Source: Agelas oroides
Lineage: Eukaryota > Porifera > Demospongiae > Agelasida > Agelasidae
DNA: 64,000 nucleotides
NCBI GenBank assembly: GCA_949130485.1
Contig: OX422185.1
Coordinates: 12,595,967 to 12,659,966 of the forward strand
Direction: 5' to 3'
In this document: positions 25,840 to 36,437 of the stretch, in pieces
Numbering within the stretch: position 1 is the first letter of the stretch
Layout: every line of letters begins with the position of its first letter
Notes under the pieces: generated by a model
The model's input: only the letters and a program-made list of their open reading frames with translations
Told to the model about the DNA's origin: nothing
Databases searched by the model: none
Program-made: the position numbers and the translations under genes

Positions 25840-26432
25840 TATACCGTAGAATCGGGATATTAAGCACCGGTGCCTACCTTCAAAATTAGCAGCCAGAACA
25901 GGTGCTCATTTTCGAGGGCTGCTTATTTTCATGGGGTGCTATGTAATTTTCTGGTAGCATGCAGTTGTGTGGGAACGGATCGATGGATTAGCTGTGATAT
26001 ATTTTAAGGCCTAGAGGTTCTTTTTCTGCTAATTTTGTCCAATGTTTATAGCTTTTTTTAGAACCAAAGATACAGTCAGCTATCTATCAGTCATTGCTAA
26101 CCCCCGTCCACCAACGTAAAACGCATGGAACTAATGAATCATTAGAGGTTTTAGCTAATTCCTGGATATGTTTTAGCAAGAGGCCTTGCCTAAATTTTGG
26201 TTTGTATCCCGTGTCGATAGCTTGCTTACAATCGGAGATAGATAGTGGCGAAAATTGGCTGAGTCAGCAAACCCACTTCTGTTTGCATGGTAATGGGCGC
26301 CTTTTCATGTGGGGTGCCTATTTTTGCATGGATGCTTATAAACGTGATGTGGTTGTTGTAATCAAAATGGGTGCCTATATTCATGGGGTGCTTATTTTCT
26401 ATGGGTGCCTATTATCCCAATTTTACAGTATA
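25840..26432. mobile_element. MITE with imperfect 29-bp terminal inverted repeats
   Basis: TATACCGTAGAATCGGGATA at the left matches the reverse complement of the right end (TATACTGTAAAATTGGGATA). GGTGCCTA and GTGCTTATTTTC motifs repeat inward on both sides. It starts directly beyond the 5'-most recognised exon of the RNF213-like gene. It has no credible coding content. Confidence 0.8.
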
Positions 26433-26571
26433 CTGCAAAAACGAAGTTGTCATTTTAGCAAAGTATTAGGTTGTGTGACTATCCTTATTATGCGAATACA
26501 GTGCTGGAAAAGAATTCATGCAGTGGGAGGTGACACTTGAATAAAACTTTACCAGCCTCCCACAAAATGTT

Positions 26572-27269
26572 GGGTTACTGGAAAACACGGAATAACGGAA
26601 TAGCGGAATAAGTTACCGCAACAACGGAATAAAAATGCCAGAGTGCGCATGCGCAGAGTATTCCCGTGCACACTAAAGCCACAACCCTTCACTGAACTTC
26701 GCGGTCTACAGTCGGCAGTTGGCACTATTAACTTCGTATCTGTTTGAGGGTTCACAGAGAGAAGCTATACTCACGCCTACTGGTACACTAAAGTTAGACG
26801 CGGCTCTGAAACTTTCGGATCTGAGGCAGGCTTTCAGTAAAAACCTGACTCAGATCCAATGCTGGCGTAAATTTCATGTAGTGACAGGATTCCACCGGTC
26901 TGTTCACTACTATTTACCTGGGTTTGCGGTAATTGTCAAGGGCCTAATAGAACAAGGGTACTAATATTAGAGTGTAGTCGAGTAGTGTAGGCAATTATGT
27001 AGCGAGCTAGATATGCATGAGATGAATTAACATTACATTGGCGTCCTAAAAGCTTGAGGACTTACCTCGATGTGAAATAATGAAGCATAGTTTACTAGTG
27101 AATCCTCCCCAGCAACAATCCGTAGCTCAAAACAGTGTCTACATAGGCTAACCACTGGATATAGGACCAGTCTAGGCAAAGGGGCGTGGCATGCAGACAT
27201 GGCTCATAAGCATTCTTGGAATTTCATTCCGTTCCGCTATTCCATTATTCCACGTTTTCCAGTATCCCC
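26572..27269. mobile_element. hAT-type MITE with 8-bp target duplication
   Basis: Ends GGGTTACTGGAAAACACGGA and the reverse complement of CCACGTTTTCCAGTATCCCC are inverted copies. The TIR continues through GGAATAACGGAATAGCGGAA. AAAATGTT is present at 26564-26571 and again at 27270-27277. Eight-base duplication fits hAT; assignment is inferred from TSD length only. No transposase is encoded. Confidence 0.85.
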
Positions 27270-27288
27270 AAAATGTTTATAAGCACTG

Positions 27289-27470
27289 TGTGGTGTTGTG
27301 ACAAGGTGGGCACGCGTCTTGAACAGCACAGTTTCAAAAGGACACCGTACAGACTGAGCATAGAATATACATGCGTGCAATATATAGAGATGATTACATA
27401 ATCTGACATAAGAAGGAGGAAATAGAAATAATAATCAGAAGTAATGAGTCTAGAGTTCACAGTCACCACA
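27289..27470 (-). repeat. 3' LTR of the Gypsy element
   Basis: 182 bp, with TG...CA ends on either strand reading (TGTGGTG...CACCACA). It matches 31437-31620 except for a GTAC versus AAGTAC difference. Confidence 0.93.
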
Positions 27471-27495
27471 CATCCCCCCTCTCAGGCTTGTGGTA

Positions 27496-28707
27496 TCACA
27501 GTCCATGGCCATATCTCTCCACAGGCCTTTGAGGTCTTGAGGAACGTCTCAGGGTAGGGTGGGATGGCAGCACAGGAGGAACTGATTGAAGTACAGGTGA
27601 TGAGGATGTGTCTGGCAAGTACAATGGATCGACATTGTCACTCTTGTTCTGCTGAACCTTTGCATGTCTCACACGCAGTGAGTCCACATGTCTACGAACA
27701 GTGTGTCCAGACTCCAACTCCGCATGGTAAGACAGAGGTCCTGTAACCTTGACAACAGTGCCTGGTAACCACTTCGGTGATGATCCGGTGAAGTTCTCAG
27801 CATACACTGTATCACCAACACAAAAGGAACGTAAAGGAGCAGCCGAGTCATGAGTTTGCTTCTGCTTCCTCTGTTGACTCTCGACTCTCTGTGAGGTGTC
27901 CGGAAACCATGAATCTAGTCTGCACCTGATGCGACGACCAATGAGAAGCTCGGATGGCGCTACTCCTGTGACTGAATGAGGAGTTAGCCTGTAGTTGAAA
28001 AGGAATTTGGAAACACGTTCTTGAAGAGTGGTGCCAGAAATTCGAGCTATTCCTCTTTTGAGAGTTTGCACTGCTCTCTCTGCTAAGCCATTGCTTGAAG
28101 GGTGATATGGTGCTGACTTGACGTGTACAATTCCGTTCTTCTGCATAAACTCCTGAAACTCGTAACTCGTAAACGTTGGACCATTGTCTGTTACGACTTT
28201 GCGAGGAATCCCATGGTTTGCAAAGATGATACACAGTTTCTCAATCGTTTTCGCTGACGTAATTGAGTGCATGAGATGAACATCCATCCATTTAGAGTGA
28301 GCGTCGACGAGTACAAGGAACATTGATCCCATGTATGGACCTGCAAAATCCAGGTGGATGCGACTCCATGGCTCAGATGGCCATTCCCAGGGATGCAAGG
28401 GAGCGGCAGGAGGAGAAGGTCGGGACTCTTGGCATGTCTGACATTGTTTTACTGTGTCCTCAATGGCTGAGTCCATCTTTGGCCACCAAATGTAGTTCCG
28501 GGCAAGACTCTTCATTCTAGCGCAGCCGGGATGAGTCTCGTGTAACTCTTGTAAAACAAGCTCTCTTCCCTGGGGCGGGATCACCATGCGTGACCCCCAC
28601 AGGATACAACCATCCCAAGCGCTCATCTCAGTCTTCCTGGAGAGGAAGGGCTTGAACTTCTCGTCAGTGATCTGATCCGGCCAACCTGTCTGAATATACC
28701 GCAGCAC
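27496..28707 (-). CDS. Gypsy integrase region of Pol
   Basis: Starting from the minus-strand end of the element, about 403 codons carry the integrase zinc-binding region (HETHPGCARMKSLARNYIWW, then CQTC) and the DDE core: DFAGPY, VDAHSKW, TDNGPTF and a NGLAERAVQTLKRG segment carrying the catalytic Glu. A C-terminal SRPQRP tail and an SH3-like region GDTVYAENF follow. Integrase joins element DNA to the host chromosome. The frame is the same as the upstream gag-pol frame, separated from it by one in-frame TAA. Confidence 0.95.
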   Translation of the reverse strand: MLRYIQTGWPDQITDEKFKPFLSRKTEMSAWDGCILWGSRMVIPPQGRELVLQELHETHPGCARMKSLARNYIWWPKMDSAIEDTVKQCQTCQESRPSPPAAPLHPWEWPSEPWSRIHLDFAGPYMGSMFLVLVDAHSKWMDVHLMHSITSAKTIEKLCIIFANHGIPRKVVTDNGPTFTSYEFQEFMQKNGIVHVKSAPYHPSSNGLAERAVQTLKRGIARISGTTLQERVSKFLFNYRLTPHSVTGVAPSELLIGRRIRCRLDSWFPDTSQRVESQQRKQKQTHDSAAPLRSFCVGDTVYAENFTGSSPKWLPGTVVKVTGPLSYHAELESGHTVRRHVDSLRVRHAKVQQNKSDNVDPLYLPDTSSSPVLQSVPPVLPSHPTLRRSSRPQRPVERYGHGL

Positions 28708-28767
28708 TCGAGAAAGTACTGGGTCTTTGGCAGTCCAGCTTCTGATGACACCAGCATTGATGGATGT

Positions 28768-31404
28768 TTAAGAGAGATGTAGAACCAGTTGGGCCAGCTC
28801 ATCTAGTACACAATCTGAGTTAGTAGTGATCGGGCGGGGTAGTCTGCTTAGAGCATCTGCATTATTCAAGGTTTTGCCCGACTTGTACCTGATATTATAC
28901 TGGTAGGCTGCCAGTGTAAGTGCCCATCTCTGTATTCTCGCTGATGCCATGGCTGGTATGCTTTTAGTCTCATTGAAGAGATGTGAGAGTGGCTGGTGGT
29001 CTGACTCGATGGTAAATTGTCTGCCGTAGAGGTAATTGTGGAACTTTTTCACGCCGAAGACTATGGCCAAGCCTTCTCTCTCAAGTTGAGAGTAGTGACG
29101 CTCGGCGGAATTGAGGGTCCTTGAAGCATAGGCTATGGGCTTCTCTTCACCAGTGTCAAGGATATGCGAGAGGACAGCTCCGATACCGTACTCTGATGCG
29201 TCGCAAGCCAGGAGCAGAGGTTTGGCACTGTCGTAATGTACCAAAACGGAGTCTGCTTGAAGAGCTTCTTTGGCGAGTTTGAAAGCCATGTCGTGTTGTT
29301 CAGTCCAAGTCCAGCGCTTGTTCTTGAGCAGGAGGTTGTACAGAGGTCTCAGCTTGGTGGAAAGATTTGGCAAGAATTTCGAATAGTAATTGATGAGACC
29401 GAGGAATGAGCGAAGTTGAGTGACGTTCTTGGGTGTAGGGGCTTCCTTGAGAGCAGCAATTTTGTCATCTGTTGGGTGTAGTCCATTTTTGTCGATGACG
29501 TGCCCCAAGTACTCGATACGAGGCTTCAAGAATGAGCACTTTGTGTGGTTGAGGCGTAAACCTGCATTTTCAATGCAGCTCAGTGTCGCGTCCAAATTCT
29601 GTAGGTGCTGATCCGTGGAACACCCGGTAACCAGGACATCATCTTGGTAGACGGAAACTCCTCTCAATCCCCTAAGCAATGTCTCCATGGTCCTTTGAAA
29701 TATTGCTGGGGCTGATGACACGCCAAACGGGAGATGATTAAATTGAAACAGCCCTTTGTGGGTGTTGATAGTGACATATGGTTTGGACTCGTCAGACAGT
29801 GGCAACTGTAGGTAGGCATTGGACATGTCCAACTTGGTGAAAAGCTTGCCTCCAGAAAGATCAGCAAAAAGGTCATCGACTCGTGGCAGTGGGTAGGTCT
29901 CAGTGACAGAGGCTTGATTGATGGTGGTCTTGAAACCCCCGCAGATCCTAATGGTACCATCACTCTTTGGAACAGGGACGATGGGGGCTGCCCACTGGGA
30001 ATGCTGCACAGGGGATATAATGCCTAGCTGCTCCAGCCTACTCAGTTCTTTTTCAACCTTCTCTCTCAGAAGGTAAGGGACAGTTCTGGGCTTCAGGAAC
30101 TTGGGTTTAGCAGCTTCATTCACCTGTAAGGTGACCTTGGCATCTTTTAGGCACCCTAGGCTCCCATCAAAGACAGCCTCGTGCTTATCTAACACTTCTT
30201 TGATCTTGTCATGCTCCAGTAGATTCACCTGACCTATGTTGACATTAAGTCTCCCCAGCCAGTCTCTGCCCATTAAGTCAGGTCCCTCCCCAACAACTAC
30301 CTGGGCTGATAATGTAGCCACAATCTCACCATAGTGCACTGTCATGTTGGTTGCCCCGACAACCGGTATAGGTTCATCTGTGTATGTCAGTAGCCGGGTA
30401 GTAGAAGGATGGAGGGTGAGTGTGGCATCATGTTGCTTCAGCCGGTTGAACGTCGCTTGGCTAATGATCGAGAGAGACGCTCCCGTGTCTAACACCATGT
30501 CCACAGGGACGTCGTTCAGGAGGACCTGCATTCGGGTCGGCTCATTCGATTGATCCTCCAGTGTGAACATTTCGTACGTGTGGTCCGTTTCGTCTTGTGT
30601 CAACTCCTCGGTTACGAACATGTTCTTGCGGGTGTTTTGTGATGGCATAGATGTCTCCTGAGCTCTCCTCTTAGCTCTGCAGACGCGGGCTAAATGACCT
30701 TTTTTCCTACAGAAGCCACATTCAGTGTCCTTGTGACGACACACATTTGCAAGGTGGTTGCCTCCACACCTATAGCACGTAATTTCGCCCTTGCTCTTGC
30801 TAGGAGACATCTTCGTAGAAGACTTCCCGCGTTCTTTACTGTGACTGTAGAGAACAGGGTTGCTGTGTGAGCGTTCAGCTTTCAAATTCTTGGTGTCTCG
30901 TTCGGCAACTTTGATAGCAACAGCAACGCTGTACGCCTTGTCAAAGTCGAGTTCTTTCTCGGCTAGTAACTTCTTCTGAATCCCATCGTGATTGACGCCG
31001 CAGACAAGTCTATCTCTAAGCATCTCTGGCAGGGATGTACCGTAGTTGCAGTGTTCGGCTATTTCACGAAGGGCGGCAACGTAAGCAGCTACGGTTTCTC
31101 CAGGCGCACGATTGCGAGTGTTGAACTTGTAACGCTGAACGATCGGCGAGGGCAATGGCTCATGGTACTCCTTGACCAGAGCACACAGCTCAACGAAGGT
31201 CATGGTAGGGAACTTGCTCGGGTCAGCCAAGCTCTTGATCAGCTTGAACGTCGCAGGTCCGCACACGGAAAGTAGTATTGCACGTTTCTGTTCAGCTTCC
31301 GTGACTTTGTTCGCAACGAAGTAGTGACCGAGCCTCTCAGTATAAATACTCCAGCTCTCCTTGCCTCCAGGCTGGAACTCAGACATTGTTCCGTGCATCG
31401 CCAT
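28768..31404 (-). CDS. Gypsy Gag-Pol: Gag, protease, reverse transcriptase, RNase H
   Basis: ATG at 31404 opens 878 codons, ending at TAA 28768-28770. In order there are: a Gag capsid-like region (WSIYTERLGHYFVANKV); two CCHC knuckles (CYRCGGNHLANVC and CGFCRKKGHLARVC); an aspartic protease (VLDTGASLSII); a reverse transcriptase (KLDMSNAYLQLPL, YQDDVLV); and an RNase H (ACDASEYGIGAVLSH, ESDHQPLSHLF). Gag and Pol are in one frame. The stop after LVLHLS separates RNase H from integrase, so either the copy is defective or the codon is read through. Its position in the nested stack and its near-identical LTRs show late arrival. Confidence 0.96.
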   Translation of the reverse strand: MAMHGTMSEFQPGGKESWSIYTERLGHYFVANKVTEAEQKRAILLSVCGPATFKLIKSLADPSKFPTMTFVELCALVKEYHEPLPSPIVQRYKFNTRNRAPGETVAAYVAALREIAEHCNYGTSLPEMLRDRLVCGVNHDGIQKKLLAEKELDFDKAYSVAVAIKVAERDTKNLKAERSHSNPVLYSHSKERGKSSTKMSPSKSKGEITCYRCGGNHLANVCRHKDTECGFCRKKGHLARVCRAKRRAQETSMPSQNTRKNMFVTEELTQDETDHTYEMFTLEDQSNEPTRMQVLLNDVPVDMVLDTGASLSIISQATFNRLKQHDATLTLHPSTTRLLTYTDEPIPVVGATNMTVHYGEIVATLSAQVVVGEGPDLMGRDWLGRLNVNIGQVNLLEHDKIKEVLDKHEAVFDGSLGCLKDAKVTLQVNEAAKPKFLKPRTVPYLLREKVEKELSRLEQLGIISPVQHSQWAAPIVPVPKSDGTIRICGGFKTTINQASVTETYPLPRVDDLFADLSGGKLFTKLDMSNAYLQLPLSDESKPYVTINTHKGLFQFNHLPFGVSSAPAIFQRTMETLLRGLRGVSVYQDDVLVTGCSTDQHLQNLDATLSCIENAGLRLNHTKCSFLKPRIEYLGHVIDKNGLHPTDDKIAALKEAPTPKNVTQLRSFLGLINYYSKFLPNLSTKLRPLYNLLLKNKRWTWTEQHDMAFKLAKEALQADSVLVHYDSAKPLLLACDASEYGIGAVLSHILDTGEEKPIAYASRTLNSAERHYSQLEREGLAIVFGVKKFHNYLYGRQFTIESDHQPLSHLFNETKSIPAMASARIQRWALTLAAYQYNIRYKSGKTLNNADALSRLPRPITTNSDCVLDELAQLVLHLS

Positions 31405-31436
31405 AGCCCCTGAAAAGTTTTATCCTCGTCGCCAAA

Positions 31437-31620
31437 TGTGGTGTTGTGACAAGGTGGGCACGCGTCTTGAACAGCACAGTTTCAAAAGGACACCAAGTAC
31501 AGACTGAGCATAGAATATACATGCGTGCAATATATAGAGATGATTACATAATCTGACATAAGAAGGAGGAAATAGAAATAATAATCAGAAGTAATGAGTC
31601 TAGAGTTCACAGTCACCACA
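31437..31620 (-). repeat. 5' LTR of the Gypsy element
   Basis: 184 bp, adjacent to the primer-binding sequence on its inner side and to CACTG on its outer side. It should contain the element promoter. Confidence 0.93.
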
Positions 31621-31921
31621 CACTGTATTCATTGAATTAGCATGGGAAGGATAGTCATGCAATTGTAGTCACTAAATAATTTGCTAAAACAATGAAAACA
31701 ATAAATGCACAATGAATAAACTACTAAATTTAAATAGACACATAAATTCAATGCCAACCACAGGACATTTAATTACAATGTAAGGACTTGGGGTAAAGAG
31801 TGGGGAGGGCTTTTTGGTGGGTCATTAATGCACAATGCAGCATTCCAATATCAGCAGTCACACTATACATTTCCTACCCTTGATTGCTGCTACACACACT
31901 CCTGCTATATCACACACTTAC

Positions 31922-32699
31922 CTTGTTCTTTTGAAGCTGTCTGATCAGGATTGGTGTAGGCAGGTTTGTTCTCTGCATTTTGCTGCATCCCCTCAGGCCT
32001 TTGCACAGGATCCACAATACTCTCAACACTGATCTTTGCATACACATTCTCCTTATGTAGATCCATTTTGTTCAGTAGTGTCATCCCATCACTTCTTTTC
32101 AACAACAGTAGAGGTAAGGGACTCTCCTCTTTCTTGGTCAAAAATGATGAATCCAGGGAATAATCTTCACTGGTGTTGATCAGCAAAACAGCCACGGCAT
32201 ATGCCTCCTGAAAGGCAGCAATGAGCTCTGGGAGGTTGTCTCCAGTCTGTAGGTTGTGGCAGCGAATGTGTTGGCTCTGTACATCCTCTGTGACTAGCAG
32301 CTTCCAGTCCACGGGTGGTAGCTTGTCTGTCAGCGGGGCGTACGTGAAGGATGCAAAGGGGAGGTGATGATCATCCAACTTCAGTTGCAACCCTAGTGGA
32401 GGAAATAGGGAGGGGTGGTGGGATCACTGCTGAAGGTGGTGCAAAAACAGGTAGCATGTGTCACATGCACCAGCCACATATTTTACAATATACAGTCATG
32501 CTCTCACCATTCAAAACAGAGTAAGGTGCACTCAAACAGGTGTCATGAATGATGTCACCAATATCAATGGAGTCTTCTGGCCCTTGTTGTTCACCATCAT
32601 CTAGTGCATCCTGTCCAGTACAGGGGGGAGAGTGTTGGGAGGCTGTGAGTAGGTCAGCCCCCTCCTCCGCCACTGTTGGCTGCTGGTCAGTCATTGTAC
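31922..32699 (-). CDS. Two exons of an unrecognised protein, N-terminal part
   Basis: Exons 32699-about 32507 and 32392-31922 join in phase. The likely start ATG at about 32694 opens with MTDQQPTVAEEGADLL, followed by an acidic stretch, GEQQGPEDSIDIGDIIHD. The second exon contains YAVAVLLINTSEDYSLDSS and PLPLLLLKRSDGMTLLNK, then a polar tail, and ends at donor GTAAGT. No family is recognised. The same strand and position upstream of the RNF213-like gene suggest its 5' end. However, the exon leaves one base over, while the next recognised exon (25795) starts in phase 0, so an exon is missing between them or these are separate genes. The Gypsy, the MITE and the old repeat occupy the gap. Confidence 0.6.
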
Positions 32700-33033
32700 C
32701 AGCACACAACTGCACGCAGAGAGAGTTGTATTACATCATAGGCAGCAGAATTGGGGAGGGGCAGCTTGAGTTTCCCTCCCCCACAAGTTTGATAGCTCTG
32801 TGATACTACACAAATGCATGTTAATGTAGACTAACTGCACGTCAAGACTTACAGAGTAGCAATTCATACTTAATCAATGAGCAGGTTAAGCATTTCAGTT
32901 TCTAGTAGAGAGCCAGCTCATATATTTGCATGCATGGCTAAATCGTGCAAGGGATTCGTAATGCATGATGTTGACGTGCCAGAATTTTGCCTGCTATACA
33001 CAGCAAAACTACTCAGTTAAAGCAATCTCACAG

Positions 33034-33408
33034 AGTGGTTACTCCAGTTTCAGGGTTCATTGAACTAGTGAGTATATACTATGAGGAGAATTTAAACACT
33101 GTAATCGCCATCCACCATCCCCCTTATAATTCAATCAAGCGTCACTAAGAACCAAACAGCTAGCACAGACAGTAGCTAATGCATATGACAGTCATTTACT
33201 TCTTTATGGTCCACCTACTGGTTATCTGGTTCCATGTATAATAACTATCCATCATTCCCCTTGCAATTCAGACTTTAAGAAACAGAAGGGTACCACAGAC
33301 AAGTGCTCTTCACTTCTTAATGATGAATTGTGAGGGGGATGATGGATGGTGATACATTTGTGAATTCTCTTCATAGTACTCACCAACCCTGAAAGTGTAG
33401 TAACCACT
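33034..33408. mobile_element. MITE with about 95-bp inverted arms
   Basis: AGTGGTTACTCCAGTTTCAG at the left is answered by CTGAAAGTGTAGTAACCACT at the right. Inward, CCATCCACCATCCCCCTTAT pairs with GGGGGATGATGGATGG. It has no ORF and is intergenic. Confidence 0.85.
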
Positions 33409-33774
33409 CAGTGTTAGCCTCGTTCCCAGGCCAGTTTTTGATCGCTTGCAGTATATTTTAACTAAGTAGTTTTACAGTGATATAAGTTGGCAAGTAAAAC
33501 AGAATCTATTGGTATTTTGGCCGCAGAACTAATCTCACATCGTCTATAGGCAAAATAATGATGTTAGATGATGTGAGGGACCATGCTCCCATGCTCTTGC
33601 AGCAGCTGCATGCTTATGCATGCAGTCATCTTTCACAAAACTTCCATATTTATTTGCATGGTGTATCACAACTGTCATGTAAAATTTGCATCACCGTAGC
33701 AACATAAATAGCACTTACTAATATTGTTAGCAACGCCTTTATGCAAAGCTATAGCCAGCTAGCTCACTGTAAAA

Positions 33775-33990
33775 ACAAAGTTTTGCTAAGTATTTGGTTA
33801 CTACAGTTGTGTGACTCCCTTAATATTCAAATTTTATGAATGCAGTGCTGGAAAAGGATTCGTGCATTGGGAGCTGATACTTGAGTAAACTTTACTAGCC
33901 TCCCACAGAATGTCTTACAAGCACCACATTCTTTGAATTAGCATACGAAGGATAGTCAAATAATTGTAGTAACCAAGTAATTGTAGTACA
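33775..33990. repeat. Uninterrupted copy of the old repeat
   Basis: It shares CAGTGCTGGAAAAG, AGCCTCCCACAGAATGT, GAATTAGCAT and AGGATAGTCA in order with the fragments at 26433-26571 and 31627-31700, without the inserted MITE and LTR element. It serves as the empty-site reference. Confidence 0.85.
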
Positions 33991-34565
33991 GCATTTTTGT
34001 TTTTATAGGGTCCATAGGCTAAAATAACCCACAGCTGAAAGGGTTTGAATCTTCTCGTGATTAAATGGAGTTGTTAATTGAGCCCATTAGGGTCATTACA
34101 CTATAGTATATACAAACACAGTATGGATACAAATTAACTCACAAATGAATGCTGCCGTGAAAATTGTGACTACCATGACATTTTTATTGCTGGATTGGGG
34201 GCGAGTGTGCGGGTTCTAGGTTTCTAGGTTATAGTCACACTTTTTCTACTTAACCCTACTGAGGACTAGTTTGTGTTATTTTGCCTACTTTACAAAAATA
34301 AAATGATACAGAATCAAGGTTTCTACAGATTAGTATGTGCAGATTGATTTCTTAAAATTTTGTCAAAGTTAGGTCCTCAGAGTCAAGTTCCATGAGTGGC
34401 AAGAAGTTGTGATGACCATCAGGACTCAATACTTGCATAACTACCACCATAGGTTCGATTTCTAAAATTATTGAGAAGCTACTAGTACCGCAGTTCATGA
34501 TCATGACCGTCGTCAGTGTCGCGTCGCCAGACTCTTGTTGGAGAGAGTCTGGCTATGCGAGACAC

Positions 34566-34940
34566 CAGGGGCGTAGCTAGCAATGAGGCAGAGGAGGCAG
34601 TTGCCTCCTCACTTTTCTGTGTAAGAACGCGCGCACGTATTGGCGATGTTCTATAAATAACTAGCGCATCACAAGTAAATTACATCACTATGACAGGCCT
34701 CACCCGCACTATAAATAGAGATCTCATGGCTGGGAAAAGACCAGCAGCATTGATAACGACTTTCTCTACAAAGCGTGTATGTGGAGTGAAATGCAGTGGA
34801 GACGCACACTATCGCGTAAAATTGTTGGTTAATTAGAATATAGTTAAGTTATGAATAATTAATTAGCAAAATTTTCGCCGCCTGCTACGCGCGCGGTAAG
34901 GTATTGCCTCCTCACTCAATAAATCCTAGCTACGCCCTTG
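34566..34940. mobile_element. MITE with CAGGGGCGTAGCTAG ends
   Basis: CAGGGGCGTAGCTAGCAAT at the left mirrors CCTAGCTACGCCCTTG at the right. TTGCCTCCTCACT occurs near both ends in direct and inverted form. GACAC flanks both sides (34561-34565 and 34941-34945). These ends resemble hAT-type elements common in marine animals, which is knowledge from memory. Confidence 0.8.
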
Positions 34941-35354
34941 GACACGCGTCACAACCGACGGCTGCGGAAATCAAAACAGCTTATGCGGGCCGTAGGAAAA
35001 AAAGAAAAACTTTACACCACACTTTCAACCATGCAAACATGAGGATAGGATACCCTTTCATCCATTATTTGTGTACGAACTTGTGGGAGGGGCTATCATA
35101 GACCTATAACATGCTATGACTACCTCTTGCTCGTTAAATCGTCTTCACAAAGCTTGCAGAACTTGAGTTCGGTTGTACAACACGTCAACTGCAAATGATT
35201 TTATCATTGCGGGGGGCGGTGCCATTCATCAGACCCCACCCAGCTCACGCACGCAAGGTGTCTAAAGCAGACACTCTGCTCCTATAAAAAGAGGACAGTG
35301 GAGTGTAGCCTTGTTCCCAGCCCCCGCCCAGCTTTCCGTACTGCAAGTGATAGA

Positions 35355-36048
35355 TCTTGTTTTATTGTGGTTGTATTTCTGTGTAGCTCAATCTCCCCTT
35401 CAAAATTAAGTGATTTCTTGTCACCTTTTGAGATACAACCTGTCAACACATTATCTACTTTAGGATTTTGGATTAGAGGGAGCCCGTCAGAGTTGGCAAT
35501 CTGGCATGGAGAGAATCACCGTCCAGTTTCTTGTTGCTTATACTGAAAGTCATAAAAAACTGGACGATGAGAAAGCCTAGTCTCATCCCCAGACCCCACC
35601 CTCTCACGAGCTAGGAAAAACAGTCTGATGAACCAAGCAGAATTTCCTGGGCTAGCGCACACTTTTGAGACGGTGTCACCTATAGCAGCGTTCAAAACAT
35701 TTACAACAACCCCGCTCAAAAAAGGTATGGATACTTGAGTAGAGATAACTGTTAGGGATATGCTATTAAATAATTACCAGTCATGCAATCTCATTGGTCC
35801 TTACCACATAAGTCCAAGAAATTCGACTCCACACACGGGTTGGGCACAAGACTAGAGAAGGCCTGGGAACTACATAGGCTATACTTGGGTAACAAGCCTC
35901 TGTGTGTTCCATTGAACTGCACTAGTTTATAGTTGCATGGTCAGCCTCAAATACTCTCAGACTCTCATGCCCCGGATTCCATTTCTTATAAATGTACTGC
36001 AATCAATAAAATCTGGTGTGAGGGTCTATGAACAATTGAGGCTAGTGA
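35355..36048. repeat. Dispersed repeat, copy 2, split by a MITE
   Basis: It matches 5437-5995 in order at its two ends (35355-35515 and 35940-36048). The middle is occupied by the TAGTCTCATCCCCAG element at 35578-35854. Confidence 0.8.
35578..35854. mobile_element. MITE of the TAGTCTCATCCCCAG family, copy 1
   Basis: TAGTCTCATCCCCAG at the left and TTGGGCACAAGACTA at the right are inverted ends. Internally AAAAAGGTATGGATACTTGA matches, inverted, the element at 59577-59884. It has no ORF. Confidence 0.75.
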
Positions 36049-36114
36049 CTTTAATTTGTTTGAGTCAATTTGAGATTGAAAATCCAATGCCATGTACTGG
36101 TCAAAAACTGCAAC

Positions 36115-36437
36115 TACCGTAGCTTGGGAAAGTTTTGCTGTTAAATAATTTTGTGGTCGATCGAGACCAACCGCAAAAATTTGACACGTGAAAAAAAACA
36201 ACTTATGCTGCAATGATCAATGAATAAGCATTTGCACAAGTCCACACCCCCCAAGGTAAATGTCCATTACATGGCTCTCCCAAAATCTGGTAGTAGACTC
36301 AATGCTAGAACTCTCCAGGCACTCGTCCACATTGTAACCGTCAGCCGGTAAAAAATTTTTGCACATCAATGCGAACTAATACCACGAAATTTTTTTATGC
36401 AAATTATTTTAACGTGAAAATTTCCCGAACTACGGTA
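36115..36437. mobile_element. MITE with TACCGTAG...TACGGTA ends
   Basis: TACCGTAGCTTGGGAAAGTT mirrors AATTTCCCGAACTACGGTA; AATTTTTGC-type blocks repeat inverted inside. Intergenic, non-coding. Confidence 0.8.

Larger units (their letters stand above)
27289..31620 (-). mobile_element. Gypsy (Ty3)-type LTR retrotransposon
   Basis: Two LTRs (27289-27470 and 31437-31620) enclose gag-pol and integrase on the minus strand. Target duplication CACTG is at 27284-27288 and 31621-31625. Next to the 5' LTR lies the Gypsy-like primer-binding sequence TGGCGACGAGGAT (minus strand, about 31423-31435). A GAGAGGGGGG purine tract precedes the 3' LTR. The LTRs differ mainly by a 2-base gap, indicating a recent insertion. 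Confidence 0.95.
26433..31700. repeat. Old dispersed repeat split by two later insertions
   Basis: GTGTGACTATCCTTATTATG, CAGTGCTGGAAAAG and AGCCTCCCACAAAATGT at 26470-26570 continue, after the MITE and the Gypsy element, as TTCATTGAATTAGCATGGG and AGGATAGTCATGCAATTGTA at 31627-31660. The uninterrupted order is seen at 33775-33990. Confidence 0.85.

Noticed and set aside
26094-26540. 148-codon frame in the 25840-26432 MITE
   Set aside because: It crosses the MITE boundary into another repeat, has no recognised domain and has atypical composition.
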